The notes: generated by a model not told the origin, from the letters alone. Positions 40,921 through 50,075 are shown, numbered from the stretch's first letter. The stretch is DNA of 64,000 bases from Streptomyces sp. GS7 (GCF_009834125.1 NZ_CP047146.1:3713501-3777500); one strand, 5' to 3'. Numbers and translations: made by a program.

Positions 40921-42534
40921 CTACCGGGTGCCGTCGCGCCCCACCGACGGCAGGTAGCGCGGTGCTCGCCAGGCATGAAGCCGGTGCTCCACCGCGGCTC
41001 CCAGTGACAGGAGTTCGCCGTCCTGGTGGTCACCGGCCATCAGCAGCAGTCCCACAGGCAGCTCGTTCACGGATCCGGCGGGCACCGACAGCGACGGGTA
41101 TCCGGCCACGGCCGCCGGGGTCGAGGACGGGACGATGTCGTCGTCGCCCCGCGCGCAGTCGGTCGTCCAGGCGGGCGGGTTCGTCGGTGCGGCGATGGCG
41201 TCCAGCCGGTGGGCGGCCATGGTCTCGTCGATGGAACGCCGGGCGAGGTCCTTCAACTGGGCACGCTCTGCCCGGTATTGGGGATCGGTGGTGGGTGGTG
41301 CGGCGAGGGCCTTCTCGAACAGCTCCTGGCCGGCGAAGCAGGTCCTCTCCGCCGCGTGGCCGCGGTTGAAGGCGATCAGCTCGGCGAGGTTCCGCGGCCC
41401 GTGGCGCGTGGCGAGGTAGGCGTCGATGTCCCGGTGGAACTCGCTGAGCAGCGCGGGGAATTCGAGTGCGGCCAGACGCTTCTGGTACGGGGGAGTCACC
41501 TCGACCACCTCGGCGCCCGCGCGACGCAACTGCTGCGCGGTACGGGTCATCACGGCATCCACCTCCGGTCCCAGCGAGGGCAGCCGCCACAGGCCGATCC
41601 GCTTGCCGTGCAGACTCCTGGGGTTCGTCAACTGCCCAAGAAATGCGGGGCGTTGACCGGCAGATGCGGTGTCGTCGCCACTGAGCACCGCAAGGGTGAG
41701 CGCGGTGTCGACCACGTTGCGGGCCATGGGGCCCGCGGTGTCCTGCTCGGCGGAGATCGGAACCACCCCCGCTCGGCTGACAAGGCCCAGGCTGGGCTTG
41801 TGCCCGACCACCCCGTTCATCCCGGCCGGGCACACGATGGAGCCGTCCGTCTCGGTACCGATCGCCACCTGCGCCAAGGACGCGGCCAGCGCGGCGGCCG
41901 ACCCGGCCGAGGACCCGCAGGGGTTCCGGTCGAGTACGTAGGGATTGTGGGTCTGCCCGCCCACCGCCGACCATCCTGATGTCGGTTTCGCCGCACGGAA
42001 GTTCGCCCACTCGGACAGATTGGTCTTGCCGAGGATCACCGCCCCCGCCTCCCGCAGACGGGTCACCAGGGCGGCGTCGCGCTCCGGCGGGCTGCCGGCC
42101 AGCGCCAGCGACCCGGCCGTCGTGGGCAGATCGCGGGTCTCCACGTTGTCCTTGAGCAGGACCGGGATGCCGTCGAGCGGGCCGCGGATGTCACCGCGAC
42201 GATGCCTGGCGTCGCTGGCGGACGCCTGGTCCAGCGCTGTCGGGTCGGTGTGCATCACCGCGTTGATCTTCGGGTTGATGTCCTTGATCCGCCGCAGGTA
42301 GGCAGCGGTCAGCGCCGTCGAGGTCAGTGAACCGTTCGCCATGCGAGCCTGTAATTCCGGGATCGTCACCGTGTCGAGATCGATTCCCGGACCCGGCTGC
42401 ACACCGGTCTGCGGCGGACCGCCGACACCGGGTTCGGCCGCAGCCGCGCGTGGATTCGGTGCGCCCGCGCAGAGGGAGCCCGCGACAAGGGCGCCGATCA
42501 GCGTGGCAAGGCTCCGCTTCCTCATGCTCCTCAT
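40921..42534 (-). CDS. Secreted amidase (amidase signature family)
   Basis: 537 residues from the ATG at 42534. Residues 1-33 are a signal peptide (MRSMRKRSLATLIGALVAGS, cleavage after AAAA). The amidase signature fold carries the Ser-cisSer-Lys triad: Lys128 in VLLKDNVET, the cis-Ser in NPCGSSAGSAAALAA (about 208), and the nucleophile in TETDGSIVCPAG (about 232). It hydrolyses an amide outside the cell; the substrate could be a peptide amide or xenobiotic. In Streptomyces such exported amidases are common singletons. An upstream in-frame start at 42618 is disfavoured because it would bury the signal peptide. Confidence 0.9.
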   Translation of the reverse strand: MRSMRKRSLATLIGALVAGSLCAGAPNPRAAAAEPGVGGPPQTGVQPGPGIDLDTVTIPELQARMANGSLTSTALTAAYLRRIKDINPKINAVMHTDPTALDQASASDARHRRGDIRGPLDGIPVLLKDNVETRDLPTTAGSLALAGSPPERDAALVTRLREAGAVILGKTNLSEWANFRAAKPTSGWSAVGGQTHNPYVLDRNPCGSSAGSAAALAASLAQVAIGTETDGSIVCPAGMNGVVGHKPSLGLVSRAGVVPISAEQDTAGPMARNVVDTALTLAVLSGDDTASAGQRPAFLGQLTNPRSLHGKRIGLWRLPSLGPEVDAVMTRTAQQLRRAGAEVVEVTPPYQKRLAALEFPALLSEFHRDIDAYLATRHGPRNLAELIAFNRGHAAERTCFAGQELFEKALAAPPTTDPQYRAERAQLKDLARRSIDETMAAHRLDAIAAPTNPPAWTTDCARGDDDIVPSSTPAAVAGYPSLSVPAGSVNELPVGLLLMAGDHQDGELLSLGAAVEHRLHAWRAPRYLPSVGRDGTR

Positions 42535-42638
42535 GACGAGCAGCGGACTACAGCGCGGCGTCCCGATGCAAGAGCCTTTCACGCCGCCCTCCCCACAACG
42601 GGGCCCCGTTCGTCGCAAGCTCAGGCCGTCTGCTCAAC

Positions 42639-42698
42639 ACGCACACCGCCACGCACACCGCCACGCACACCGCCACGCACACCGCTACTCACACCGCA
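42639..42698. repeat. 12-bp tandem repeat upstream of the amidase gene
   Basis: ACGCACACCGCC occurs three times, then a copy ending in T and one more degenerate copy, making about 5 units in 60 bp. The interval 42535-42991 otherwise has no gene. Confidence 0.8.
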
Positions 42699-42991
42699 GC
42701 TCAGTGACGTCGCGCGCCACAGGCCGTCGCACCACCGCCGTCCGTACGGAGACCGTCGCGGACGGCCGGCTTCAGGGGCACATACGGGGCACTCGCGCAG
42801 AGGCGCCGGTACGGCGACACCAGGCCGACACCACCACAGAGATCCCCCCGCGATCCGTCACGGGACAACCTCTAGGCTGCTCCTGGGGGCGTGCTTGAGA
42901 CGTTCCGACGCGGGTCGGCGTGCTCGCTCCTCCAGGGACGTGGTGTCGTCTGACGTCCTATCAAGTCCACGAAGGGGCAGGAGTGGTGACG

Positions 42992-44137
42992 GTGGCCATG
43001 CGAGAGGTTCCGCTGGTGGGCGGGCCGGTGGAATTACGGGGTGCACTGGACCTGGAGACCACGCAGGCGGGGGTGATGCCGCGCCGGCTGCCCGCGTGGA
43101 CCAAGGAGCAGTACCAGGACCCGTCGGTGTACGGGGTCACCGTGATGCCTTCGGGCGTCCGCTTGGTGTTCCGCACCGATGCGCGTGAGGTGGAGTGCGA
43201 CGTACTCACCTCCACGGGGCAGCTGGACAGCGACCCGCAGCCCCGCCCGACGGGGATGGTGGAACTGCTCGTGGACGGCGCCCCGGCCGGGCGGCAGCAG
43301 GCGCCGGTGGGCAACGTGCTGCGGATGGCGGGGCCCGGGGCCGCGCAGCGGCTGATCCCGGGCGAGCCGGGGACCGTACGGTTCGCCGGGCTGCCGGCCG
43401 GGATGAAGACCGTCGAGCTGTGGCTGCCGCAGCAAACCCCCACGGAACTGGTGGCGTTGCGGGCGGACGGCGAGGTGCTGGCGCCGTTGCCGGACGGCCG
43501 GCGCCGCTGGGTGCACCACGGCAGTTCCATCAGCCACTGCATCGACGCCGACGGCCCGACCGGCACCTGGCCGGTGGTGGCGGCGTCGCTCGGGGGAGTG
43601 GAGGTGATCAACCTCAGCGAGGCGGGCGGTGCGGTGCTGGACCCCTACGTCGCCCGGACGATCCGAGATATGCCCGCCGATCTGATCAGCCTCAAGCCAG
43701 GCGTCAACGTCGTGAGCCTGGCCGCTTTCCGGCTGCGGACGTTCGGCCCGGCGGTGCACGGGTTCCTGGACACGATCCGGGACGGGCATCCGGACACCCC
43801 GCTGCTGCTGATGTCCCCGGTGAGCTGCCCGGCGTTCGAGCACACTCCCGGGCCGGCGGGGATGGGCCCGGACGGCAGGTTCACAGCTCTGGGCGACCCG
43901 GCCGATACGGCCGCCGGGGCGTTGTCGCTGACGGTGGTCCGTGCCGAGCTGGCCCGGATCGTGGCGGTCCGACAGGCACACGATCCCCATCTGCACTATC
44001 TGGACGGACGCGAGTTGCTGGGCCCGGACGAGGTGGACGACCTGGCCGACGGCCTGCACCCCAACGCCGCCGCATACCGCCGGATGGGCAAGCGGTTCGC
44101 CGCCCACGCCTTCGCGGACGACGGTCCCTTCCGCTGA
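42992..44137 (+). CDS. SGNH/GDSL hydrolase with N-terminal beta domain
   Basis: 381 residues from the GTG at 42992, 8 nt after AGGAG; the ATG at 42998 and GTG at 42986 are alternatives. Residues about 1-165 are a beta-rich domain like those of CE2-type or two-domain esterases. The SGNH part follows: block I HHGSSISHC (nucleophile Ser), block II NLSEAGG, block III LKPGVNVVSL (Asn) and block V DGLHPNAAAYRRMG (Asp and His). It is probably an acyl or acetyl esterase acting on a carbohydrate. No signal peptide is seen, so it is cytoplasmic or exported by another route. Confidence 0.86.
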   Translation: MAMREVPLVGGPVELRGALDLETTQAGVMPRRLPAWTKEQYQDPSVYGVTVMPSGVRLVFRTDAREVECDVLTSTGQLDSDPQPRPTGMVELLVDGAPAGRQQAPVGNVLRMAGPGAAQRLIPGEPGTVRFAGLPAGMKTVELWLPQQTPTELVALRADGEVLAPLPDGRRRWVHHGSSISHCIDADGPTGTWPVVAASLGGVEVINLSEAGGAVLDPYVARTIRDMPADLISLKPGVNVVSLAAFRLRTFGPAVHGFLDTIRDGHPDTPLLLMSPVSCPAFEHTPGPAGMGPDGRFTALGDPADTAAGALSLTVVRAELARIVAVRQAHDPHLHYLDGRELLGPDEVDDLADGLHPNAAAYRRMGKRFAAHAFADDGPFR

Positions 44138-44321
44138 GCGACCCGGGCTCCGCACCCGCACCAGGTGAGCGCTGGATCCCGTCCGCAACGGCCCTCAACC
44201 GGGTGCGGTTCGCCCGCTGTCCGCCGGTGACGATCACAGGGTGGAGTCGGCTGCGATGTCCTGGTCGATCGCGCCCGCGGCATCGGTTCGCCCGGAGGCG
44301 GGGGCTTCGTCGTCCGGGAGT

Positions 44322-44450
44322 TCAGTGACTCTCGCGGTACGGGCGGTCGACGTCGTGCGGGGTGTCGCGGGCGAGCCGGCCGGCCGCGCGGTGCCGCCGC
44401 TGGGAGGAGGCGGCCGGCACCACGTCGGCCCTGACGCGCGTCGCGGTCAT
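44322..44450 (-). pseudogene. Truncated gene coupled to the solute-binding protein (likely ABC permease remnant)
   Basis: 42 codons from the ATG at 44450, which overlaps the stop of the solute-binding gene (ATGA). In intact systems of this type this is where the first permease gene starts. The N-terminus (MTATRVRADVVPAASSQRRH, then RAAGRLARD) is basic like a permease leader, but a stop follows before any membrane segment. Beyond it no permease or ATPase sequence is found on the minus strand. Inferred: a deletion removed the transporter. Confidence 0.5.
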
Positions 44451-45601
44451 CCGGAGACGGCCTGGCTCCAGCCCTGGGAGATGGCGAACTCGGCACTGTT
44501 CTGCTGGGACTCGGTCGGGAAGGTCGGCGTGCCGGAGACCTTCGGCAGCTTCGCCGCCGCGGCCTTGTCGAGCGTGCCGGCCTTCTCCATGGCGGCCATC
44601 AGAGCCGGGCGGGCGTATCCCTTGAGCCTGAGGTTCTGGCCCTCGGCGCTGTAGAGGTACTCCTGCCACAGGCGCGCGGCCGCGGGGTGCGGCGCATCCT
44701 TGTTGATGGCCTGCGCGTAGTACTGGGAGAACTGGCCGTCCGAAGGGACCGTGACCGTCCAGTCGAGGCCCTTGGCCTTGAGCTGGTCGGTGTACCCGGT
44801 GTTGAGGTAGTCCCAGTCGATGCTGATCGGCGTCTGGCCCTTCTCGATGGTGGCCTCGGTCGACGCGACGGACGTGAAGTTGCCGTTCTTCTTCAGCTTG
44901 CCGAAGAAGTCTATGCCGGGCTGGATGTCTTCGAAGGAGCCACCGCTGGCGAGGGAGGCCGCGTACACGGCGCCGAAGGCCGAACCCGACTTGCCGGGGA
45001 TGCCGTTGAGCGCGACCTGCCCCTTGTACTGCGGCTTGAGCAGATCCTTGAAACTGGTCGGGCAGGTCTGCACACGCTTGGCATCGCAGCCGAAGGATAT
45101 GTAGCCGCCGTAGTCGTTCGACCAGCGGCCGATCGAGTCCTTCTGGTCATCAGGGATGTCATTGAAACCGGCGACCATGTACGGCGCCAGCAGCCCTTGC
45201 TGTGCGGCGCTCTGCGCGAAGGAGTTGCCGAGGTCGAGTACGTCGGGCGCGGTGCTCTGGCCCTTGCGCGAGGTGACCGCACTGATCTCGTCCTGGCTGG
45301 CGCCCTTCGGGTTCTCGACCTCGACCTTGATGCCGTACTTCTTCTCGAAGCCGTCGATCACGGCGCCGTAGTTGGCCCAGTCGCGGGGCAGCGCGATCGC
45401 ATGCAGCGTGCCCTCCTTCTGGGCCGCCTTGGCCAGGGCGTCCATGCCGCCGAACGCCACGGCCGTGGTCGCGGTGGCCGCGCTCTGTCCGTCGGTGGTG
45501 GTCGATGCGTCGGAACTCGCGCTACAGGCGCTGAGGGCGAATGCGGCGGCGGTGGCGAGGACGCCGGTGAGGGCGGCGGTTCTCGGCAGGGGCACGGTCA
45601 C
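44447..45601 (-). CDS. Orphan extracellular solute-binding lipoprotein
   Basis: 384 residues from the GTG at 45601, just after GGAGAG. The lipobox is AFALSACSAS. The mature protein is a periplasmic-binding-protein fold of the PotD/iron-type class: TLHAIALPRDWANYGAVIDG, FEKKYGIKVEVENPKGASQD, PDVLDLGNSF, SNDYGGYISFGCD, ATIEKGQTPISIDWDYLN and AARLWQEYLYSAEGQNL. Such proteins deliver polyamines, iron or thiamine-like ligands to an ABC importer. No permease or ATPase is nearby; the coupled next gene is truncated. It may work with a distant transporter or be a leftover. Confidence 0.9.
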   Translation of the reverse strand: MTVPLPRTAALTGVLATAAAFALSACSASSDASTTTDGQSAATATTAVAFGGMDALAKAAQKEGTLHAIALPRDWANYGAVIDGFEKKYGIKVEVENPKGASQDEISAVTSRKGQSTAPDVLDLGNSFAQSAAQQGLLAPYMVAGFNDIPDDQKDSIGRWSNDYGGYISFGCDAKRVQTCPTSFKDLLKPQYKGQVALNGIPGKSGSAFGAVYAASLASGGSFEDIQPGIDFFGKLKKNGNFTSVASTEATIEKGQTPISIDWDYLNTGYTDQLKAKGLDWTVTVPSDGQFSQYYAQAINKDAPHPAAARLWQEYLYSAEGQNLRLKGYARPALMAAMEKAGTLDKAAAAKLPKVSGTPTFPTESQQNSAEFAISQGWSQAVSG

Positions 45602-46319
45602 GGTCTCTCCAGGGGTACGCACAGAGATTTGAGGGGTTTCATGCGGGGCCACACAGGGGATGCACGTGGGGGGTGAGCACCTGTCCGATGTTGTAGCTGA
45701 ACAAGCTGGGCTCAGTAGGCCCAACTATGGTGTACGGCAGGTAAACATTGGTGAAACTAATGGCTCCCATTGTCTCGCGATCGCAGCTCAAAGGGGTCAT
45801 CCCGGCACCACGTCCAGGGTGTGTCCGACGGGTGAGGTGACTGGCCCTTCAGTGGATCAATCGGTTCGCCGTGGAGCGGGGCGATATGTCCGCTGATGAG
45901 TGGGTTTGTTCGGAGTCGCACCTACCGAAGCGCCTGGGGCGGGCGGGCGGTTCAGTGATCACCGCACCGCCGTCAACGGCGCTCCCTTCCGGCTGCGGAC
46001 CGGCACTCCGAGTCGGGATCCGCCCGCCGGGTTCGGTGAGGGGAAGACGCCTCATGATCGTCACGGCCGGTGGTCTGCGGACGGCATGGGGGAGTGGATC
46101 CTGCAGGTTCCACCCCTACCCTCACCGGTCGTTGAGAGTTTGCTGCAGCCTGTGCCGGAAGCGTGGGATCTGCCTGGTTCTGCGCGGAAACCATGGAAGA
46201 TGTCGCATAGCAGACCCGATGCGGGGCTCGGCGGCGAGGCCCCGTCCTGCGCATCCCGACAGGGACGACCCATCGGACGCGTCCTGGCGTGGATCGGTCT
46301 GAGGCGATGGGCAGGGGTC
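45602..46319. other. Intergenic, upstream of the solute-binding gene
   Basis: No supported gene. Bases about 45680-45780 are AT-richer and hold short palindromes (TGGGC-tcagtag-GCCCA near 45709 and AATGG-ctc-CCATT at 45759-45771), probably the promoter region of the solute-binding gene. The rest has only random frames. Confidence 0.4.
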
Positions 46320-46690
46320 GCGGCGGTCGGCGTTGAGTGCCGCCATACCGAAGGCCGGCCCACCTACGATGAACCAGGGGTTCCACAGCACCAGGGTCCA
46401 GAACCGTTGCCCCGCACTCACACTGCCGTCCAGGTGCGTCACGTCTGTCAGCAGCAGGAACTCAACAGCGACGCCCCTGGCCAGCAGGACGAGGCTGACC
46501 CCCAGCCCAGCCACTTCAAGATCCGCCGCGCCACCCCGCGCGGACGTGACCGGGCGAGTAGCCATGCCGGCGAGGCGCCGACCAGGCAGGGAGTCCCCAC
46601 ACCCCACAGACCCGCCAGGACGAACCAGAGCGGGCGCACGGTGGCGAGTTGCTGCCCGGCGGAGACGCTCAACCCCACGCCCCACCGGCC
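46320..46690 (-). pseudogene. Frameshifted small membrane protein (DUF3995-like)
   Basis: Two minus-strand frames together give one plausible protein. The first (to about 46500) reads GLSVSAGQQLATVRPLWFVL, AGLWGVGTPCLVG and ARRILKWLGWG. The second continues GVSLVLLARGVAVEF, GQRFWTLVLWNPWFIVGGPA and FGMAAL. The switch near 46500 suggests a single frameshift. The pattern of membrane helices with LWNPWF..GG resembles DUF3995-type proteins. Sequencing error cannot be excluded. Confidence 0.5.
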
Positions 46691-46760
46691 GGCCGCCGCA
46701 CGACTTCCGCACGGTCGCCGTACGGGAGTTGGGGCGCCGCGGATGAGGTGCGCCGACGCC

Positions 46761-47336
46761 TCAGAAGAGCAGCCCGGCGATCAGCAGCACGAAGAACAGG
46801 GCGAAGGAGGCGACCGCCGCGATGGCCGCGCCCGCGGACAGCCTGCTGAGGACCAGCAGCAGCACGCCCCACGGTTGGGGGTTGGCCCGTAGCGGTACGC
46901 CCTTCTCGACCGAGACCCGCCGGGGCATCGCGCACAGGAAGAGCAGCAGCAGGGCCGTGCCGCTCACGATGCCGAGGGCGACCGCGAGAACGATCGCGGC
47001 CCTCGGCGGATCGGGTTGGGTGTACCCGCCGTCGGAGCGGAGCTGCAGCCTTGTCGGACTGCCGCCGATGCGCCGGACTTCGTAGACGTGCGCCGAGGTG
47101 TCGGTGTACCTGCCGCTCCGCGCGATGAAGGTGCCGGTGCACTCGCGATGGGTGCTCTTGCCGCTGCCGGCGGTGAAGCAGTGCGCGGCGGTGAGGGTGC
47201 CCGGGGTGCCGGCCAGGGCCGCGTGATAGGTGAACGAACTCCAGGCGAAGGACGTCAGCCAGGTCGCCAGGGTGAGTATGCCTGCCGCGAGGAGCAGACC
47301 GAGGGCGGTCAGCGACAGACCGGGCTTTGATCGCAT
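46761..47336 (-). CDS. Membrane protein with extracellular domain, unknown family
   Basis: 191 residues from the ATG at 47336, 6 nt after TATAAC. An N-terminal membrane segment (LTALGLLLAAGILTLATWLT) is followed by an extracellular region of about 85 residues with two Cys (AAHCFTAG, HRECTGTF). A second segment comes next (AAIVLAVALGIVSGTALLLL), then a short cytoplasmic part and a third (AAIAAVASFALFFVLLIAG). Known relatives are not recognised. A probable leaderless promoter and three 22-bp repeats lie just upstream. Confidence 0.68.
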   Translation of the reverse strand: MRSKPGLSLTALGLLLAAGILTLATWLTSFAWSSFTYHAALAGTPGTLTAAHCFTAGSGKSTHRECTGTFIARSGRYTDTSAHVYEVRRIGGSPTRLQLRSDGGYTQPDPPRAAIVLAVALGIVSGTALLLLFLCAMPRRVSVEKGVPLRANPQPWGVLLLVLSRLSAGAAIAAVASFALFFVLLIAGLLF

Positions 47337-47342
47337 GTCTGC

Positions 47343-47348
47343 GTTATA
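47343..47348 (-). promoter_or_regulatory. -10 element of the membrane protein gene at 46761
   Basis: TATAAC on the minus strand, 6 nt before the ATG at 47336; the surrounding GCAGGTATAACG is nearly identical to the MarR paralogue 1 promoter at 16900-16910. Confidence 0.5.
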
Positions 47349-47405
47349 CCTGCGGTCGGCCTGTGGCCTGCGGGCAGGCGGCGGGTCCGGCGGATCTCCA
47401 CACGG

Positions 47406-47471
47406 CTCCGATCCGTCCGCGTTCGCGCTCCGATCCGTCCGCGTCCGCACCCTGATCCGTCCGCGTCCGCG
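47406..47471. repeat. 22-bp direct repeat, three units
   Basis: Three adjacent units at 47406, 47428 and 47450 share the core GATCCGTCCGCGTCCGC (the first has one change). They lie 58-135 nt upstream of the predicted promoter of the gene starting at 47336. Confidence 0.75.
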
Positions 47472-47882
47472 AGGTGGCGCGGGGCGATGAGGTGGGCGGA
47501 CGGGCGGATTCCGTCCGGCGGTACGTGACGATTCCGCGGCGGGCAAGGGTGCTGATCGCCGCTACCCGATGGGCAGTTGACGCTCGTGATCAGCGCGGCC
47601 TTCACGGCGAAGCCGTTCCGCGGACCCAGGGAAATCCTTTGCCGTAGCCCGGTTTCTCCTTGACGCAGGGTTCACTACTTTTCAATAAAGCCACCACTGA
47701 CAGGGGTGGCATCGCTCAGTGCACGTGCGCAACTCATCACCGGCGGCTTGGCGCATCCCTGATAGAACGTCACATCCGTGTGCCGCTGATATGTCATGTT
47801 CTTGACAGTTCCCGAGAACGTGACCTCGCAGACGTCCCCGGAGTGCCGGCTGCCGGCCCTTCCCCCTACGGAGGTCGTTCCC
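47472..47882. other. Intergenic upstream of the sedolisin gene
   Basis: No gene seen. Overlapping inverted repeats lie at 47690-47721 (GCCACC with GGTGGC; CACTGA with TCAGTG), and GGAGG lies 9 nt before the protease ATG. It probably holds the protease promoter and leader. Confidence 0.45.
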
Positions 47883-49169
47883 ATGCGTTCTCTGCGAAAG
47901 GGCAGATCCGACCGCACGAGAGGACTGGCGCACCGCGCCGTCCCGGTCCTGCTGTCGGCGACAACCCTCGTGATCGGCGGCGTGATCGCCGCCAGCCCGT
48001 CCAGCGCCGCGGTGGCGCCGGCAACCCACGCGTCCCCCACCGTCTCCGCGGCCCACGCCAAGGTCCATATCCGTCAGTTGTGCGCGCACCCGTCGCAGCC
48101 CGGCTACATGGCCTGCAACGCGGTGGCCCGCACAGACGTCAAACAGCCGCTGTCCCTGGGGCCGGACGCCGCCCCCGCCGGCTACGGCCCCAGCGACCTG
48201 CAGAGCGCGTACAACCTGCCCCAGTCGGGCGGCAGCGGCCAGACCGTGGCGATCGTCGACGCCAACGACGACCCCAACGCCGAACAGGACCTGGCGGCCT
48301 ACCGCGCCCAGTACGGGCTGCCCGAGTGCAGCACCGCCAACGGGTGTTTCCAGAAGGTCGACCAGGACGGCGGCAGCAACTACCCGGCCCCGGACGCGGG
48401 TTGGGCCGGCGAGATATCCCTCGATGTGGACATGGTGAGCGCGGCCTGCCCGTCGTGCCACATCCTGCTGGTCGAGGCGAACAGCGCCAGCATGGACGAC
48501 CTGGGGACTGCGGTGAACCGCGCGGTCACCATGGGCGCCAAGTTCGTCTCCAACAGCTACGGCGGCTCCGAGGACTCGACCGACCCCACGTCCGACGAGA
48601 AGTACTTCAACCACCCGGGCGTCGCCATCACCGTCAGCTCCGGTGACAGCGGCTACGGCGTCGAGTACCCGGCGGCCTCGCAGTACGTCACCGCCGTCGG
48701 CGGCACCTCACTCCAGCAGGACAGCAGCGCCCGCGGCTGGACCGAGACCGTCTGGGGCTCCAGCGCGGGTGGTAACGGCGCCGGCTCCGGCTGCTCCCAG
48801 TACGACGCCAAGCCGTCCTGGCAGCAGGACACCGGCTGCAGCAACCGCACCGTCGCGGACGTCGCCTCCGTCGCCGACCCGGCCACCGGCCTCGCGGTCT
48901 ACGACACCTACCAGGCCAGCGGCTGGAACGTCTACGGCGGCACCAGCGCGTCGTCCCCGTTCATCGCCGGCGTCTACGCCCTCGCGGGTACCCCGGGCTC
49001 GTCCGACATGCCGGCCTCGTACCCGTACTCCCACGCGTCGGCCCTGAACGACGTCACGTCCGGCGCCAACGGCACCTGCTCGCCCTCGTACCTCTGCACC
49101 GCGGGCACCGGATACGACGGCCCGACCGGCCTCGGCACCCCGAACGGCACCGCCGCCTTCACGCAGTGA
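47883..49169 (+). CDS. Secreted sedolisin-like (S53) serine peptidase
   Basis: 428 residues from the ATG at 47883. A signal peptide of about 43 residues (LLSATTLVIGGVIAASPSSA) is followed by only about 50 residues before the catalytic domain starts at YGPSDLQSAYNLP. The S53 catalytic pattern is present: Glu and Asp in AGEISLDVDMVSAACP, oxyanion Asp in TVSSGDSGYG, nucleophile Ser in YGGTSASSPFIAG. The long activation pro-domain found in classical sedolisins is missing, as in one actinobacterial subgroup. It probably degrades extracellular protein. Monocistronic with a strong terminator shared with the SDR gene. Confidence 0.88.
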   Translation: MRSLRKGRSDRTRGLAHRAVPVLLSATTLVIGGVIAASPSSAAVAPATHASPTVSAAHAKVHIRQLCAHPSQPGYMACNAVARTDVKQPLSLGPDAAPAGYGPSDLQSAYNLPQSGGSGQTVAIVDANDDPNAEQDLAAYRAQYGLPECSTANGCFQKVDQDGGSNYPAPDAGWAGEISLDVDMVSAACPSCHILLVEANSASMDDLGTAVNRAVTMGAKFVSNSYGGSEDSTDPTSDEKYFNHPGVAITVSSGDSGYGVEYPAASQYVTAVGGTSLQQDSSARGWTETVWGSSAGGNGAGSGCSQYDAKPSWQQDTGCSNRTVADVASVADPATGLAVYDTYQASGWNVYGGTSASSPFIAGVYALAGTPGSSDMPASYPYSHASALNDVTSGANGTCSPSYLCTAGTGYDGPTGLGTPNGTAAFTQ

Positions 49170-49272
49170 GAGGGCGTGCCGCGGCGCAGGATGCCGTGAG
49201 ATGCCGTCAGATGTCGTGAACAGTCGGTGACGCGGTAAGTCGTCACATCGTCGCCGATTGCCACAACCGATC

Positions 49273-49310
49273 GTCACAGTCCGGCGGCCTTCGAGGCGCC
49301 GGACTGTGAC
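49273..49310. terminator. Bidirectional terminator
   Basis: Perfect 14-bp arms (49273-49286 and 49297-49310) with a 10-nt loop between the convergent protease and SDR genes. Confidence 0.8.
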
Positions 49311-49358
49311 ACGGAACCGTGAACCGTGGGTGCCGGTCGACTGGGGAACGCCCCGGTC

Positions 49359-50075
49359 CTACCAGCCCACCTCGCCGCTCGCGTCGAAGAGCCGTCCGCT
49401 GGGCCCGTCGTCCGCCAGGGCGAGTCGCACGATCGTCGCGGCGCTCTGCGCGGGCGTACTGGTGCCGGTGTGGTTGTTGAGCGCCGTCGCCGTGAAGCCG
49501 GGATCGACCGCGTTGACCAGAAAGCGCGGCAGCGCACGGGCGTATTGGTAGGTGAGCATGTTGAGGGCCGTCTTCGAGACCGGGTAGACCAGTCCGTGCA
49601 GTTGGGACTCCATGCGCTCGGGGTCGTCGTTGACGGTGAACGATCCCCGGCCGCTCGTCACGTTGACGATGCGCGGGTGCTGCGACTTGTGCAGAAGCGG
49701 CAGCAGGGCGTGGGTGGTTCGGACCGCGCCGAGGAGATTGACATCCATGACGCCGGCGAAGTCGTCGGCGGTGGTCTCCTCCACCGCGGGGCGGGTGCCG
49801 CCGATACCTGCGTTGTTGACCAGCACATCGAGCCTGCCGCACTCGGCCTCGACCCGCCGGGCCAGTGCGTCGACCTGGGACTGGTCCGTCACGTCGAGGG
49901 GCGCGAACCGCACGTCGCCCGCACCGGCGGACAGCTCGCGCGCGACGTCACGGCCCCGTTCCGGATCCCGCGCTCCGAGGTACACCACCGCTCCCGCAGC
50001 GGCGAGTTGGCGGGCCACCTCCCGCCCGATCCCCTGGTTGGCACCCGTCACCACGGCTATGTCCGCACTCGTCAT
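49359..50075 (-). CDS. Short-chain dehydrogenase/reductase
   Basis: 238 residues from the ATG at 50075 (GAGGGAGATG upstream). Classical SDR: NAD(P)-binding VTGANQGIGREVARQL, cofactor-specificity segment YLGARDPERG, LVNNAGIGG, catalytic Ser in IVNVTSGRGSF and Tyr/Lys in YPVSKTALNML. The C-terminal PGFTATALNNHTG is typical. Arg after the second strand suggests NADPH use. Substrate unknown; similar proteins are annotated as carbonyl reductases. Divergent from the TesB-like gene, with about 250 bp between them. Confidence 0.92.
   Translation of the reverse strand: MTSADIAVVTGANQGIGREVARQLAAAGAVVYLGARDPERGRDVARELSAGAGDVRFAPLDVTDQSQVDALARRVEAECGRLDVLVNNAGIGGTRPAVEETTADDFAGVMDVNLLGAVRTTHALLPLLHKSQHPRIVNVTSGRGSFTVNDDPERMESQLHGLVYPVSKTALNMLTYQYARALPRFLVNAVDPGFTATALNNHTGTSTPAQSAATIVRLALADDGPSGRLFDASGEVGW

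Noticed and set aside
42639..42698. CRISPR-like array
   Set aside because: The 12-bp units are directly adjacent with no spacers, so this is a simple tandem repeat.
45871..46302. Frames in the region upstream of the solute-binding gene
   Set aside because: No recognisable content and overlapping alternatives in several frames.
47406..47471. CRISPR-like array
   Set aside because: The three 22-bp units have no unique spacers and no cas genes are present.
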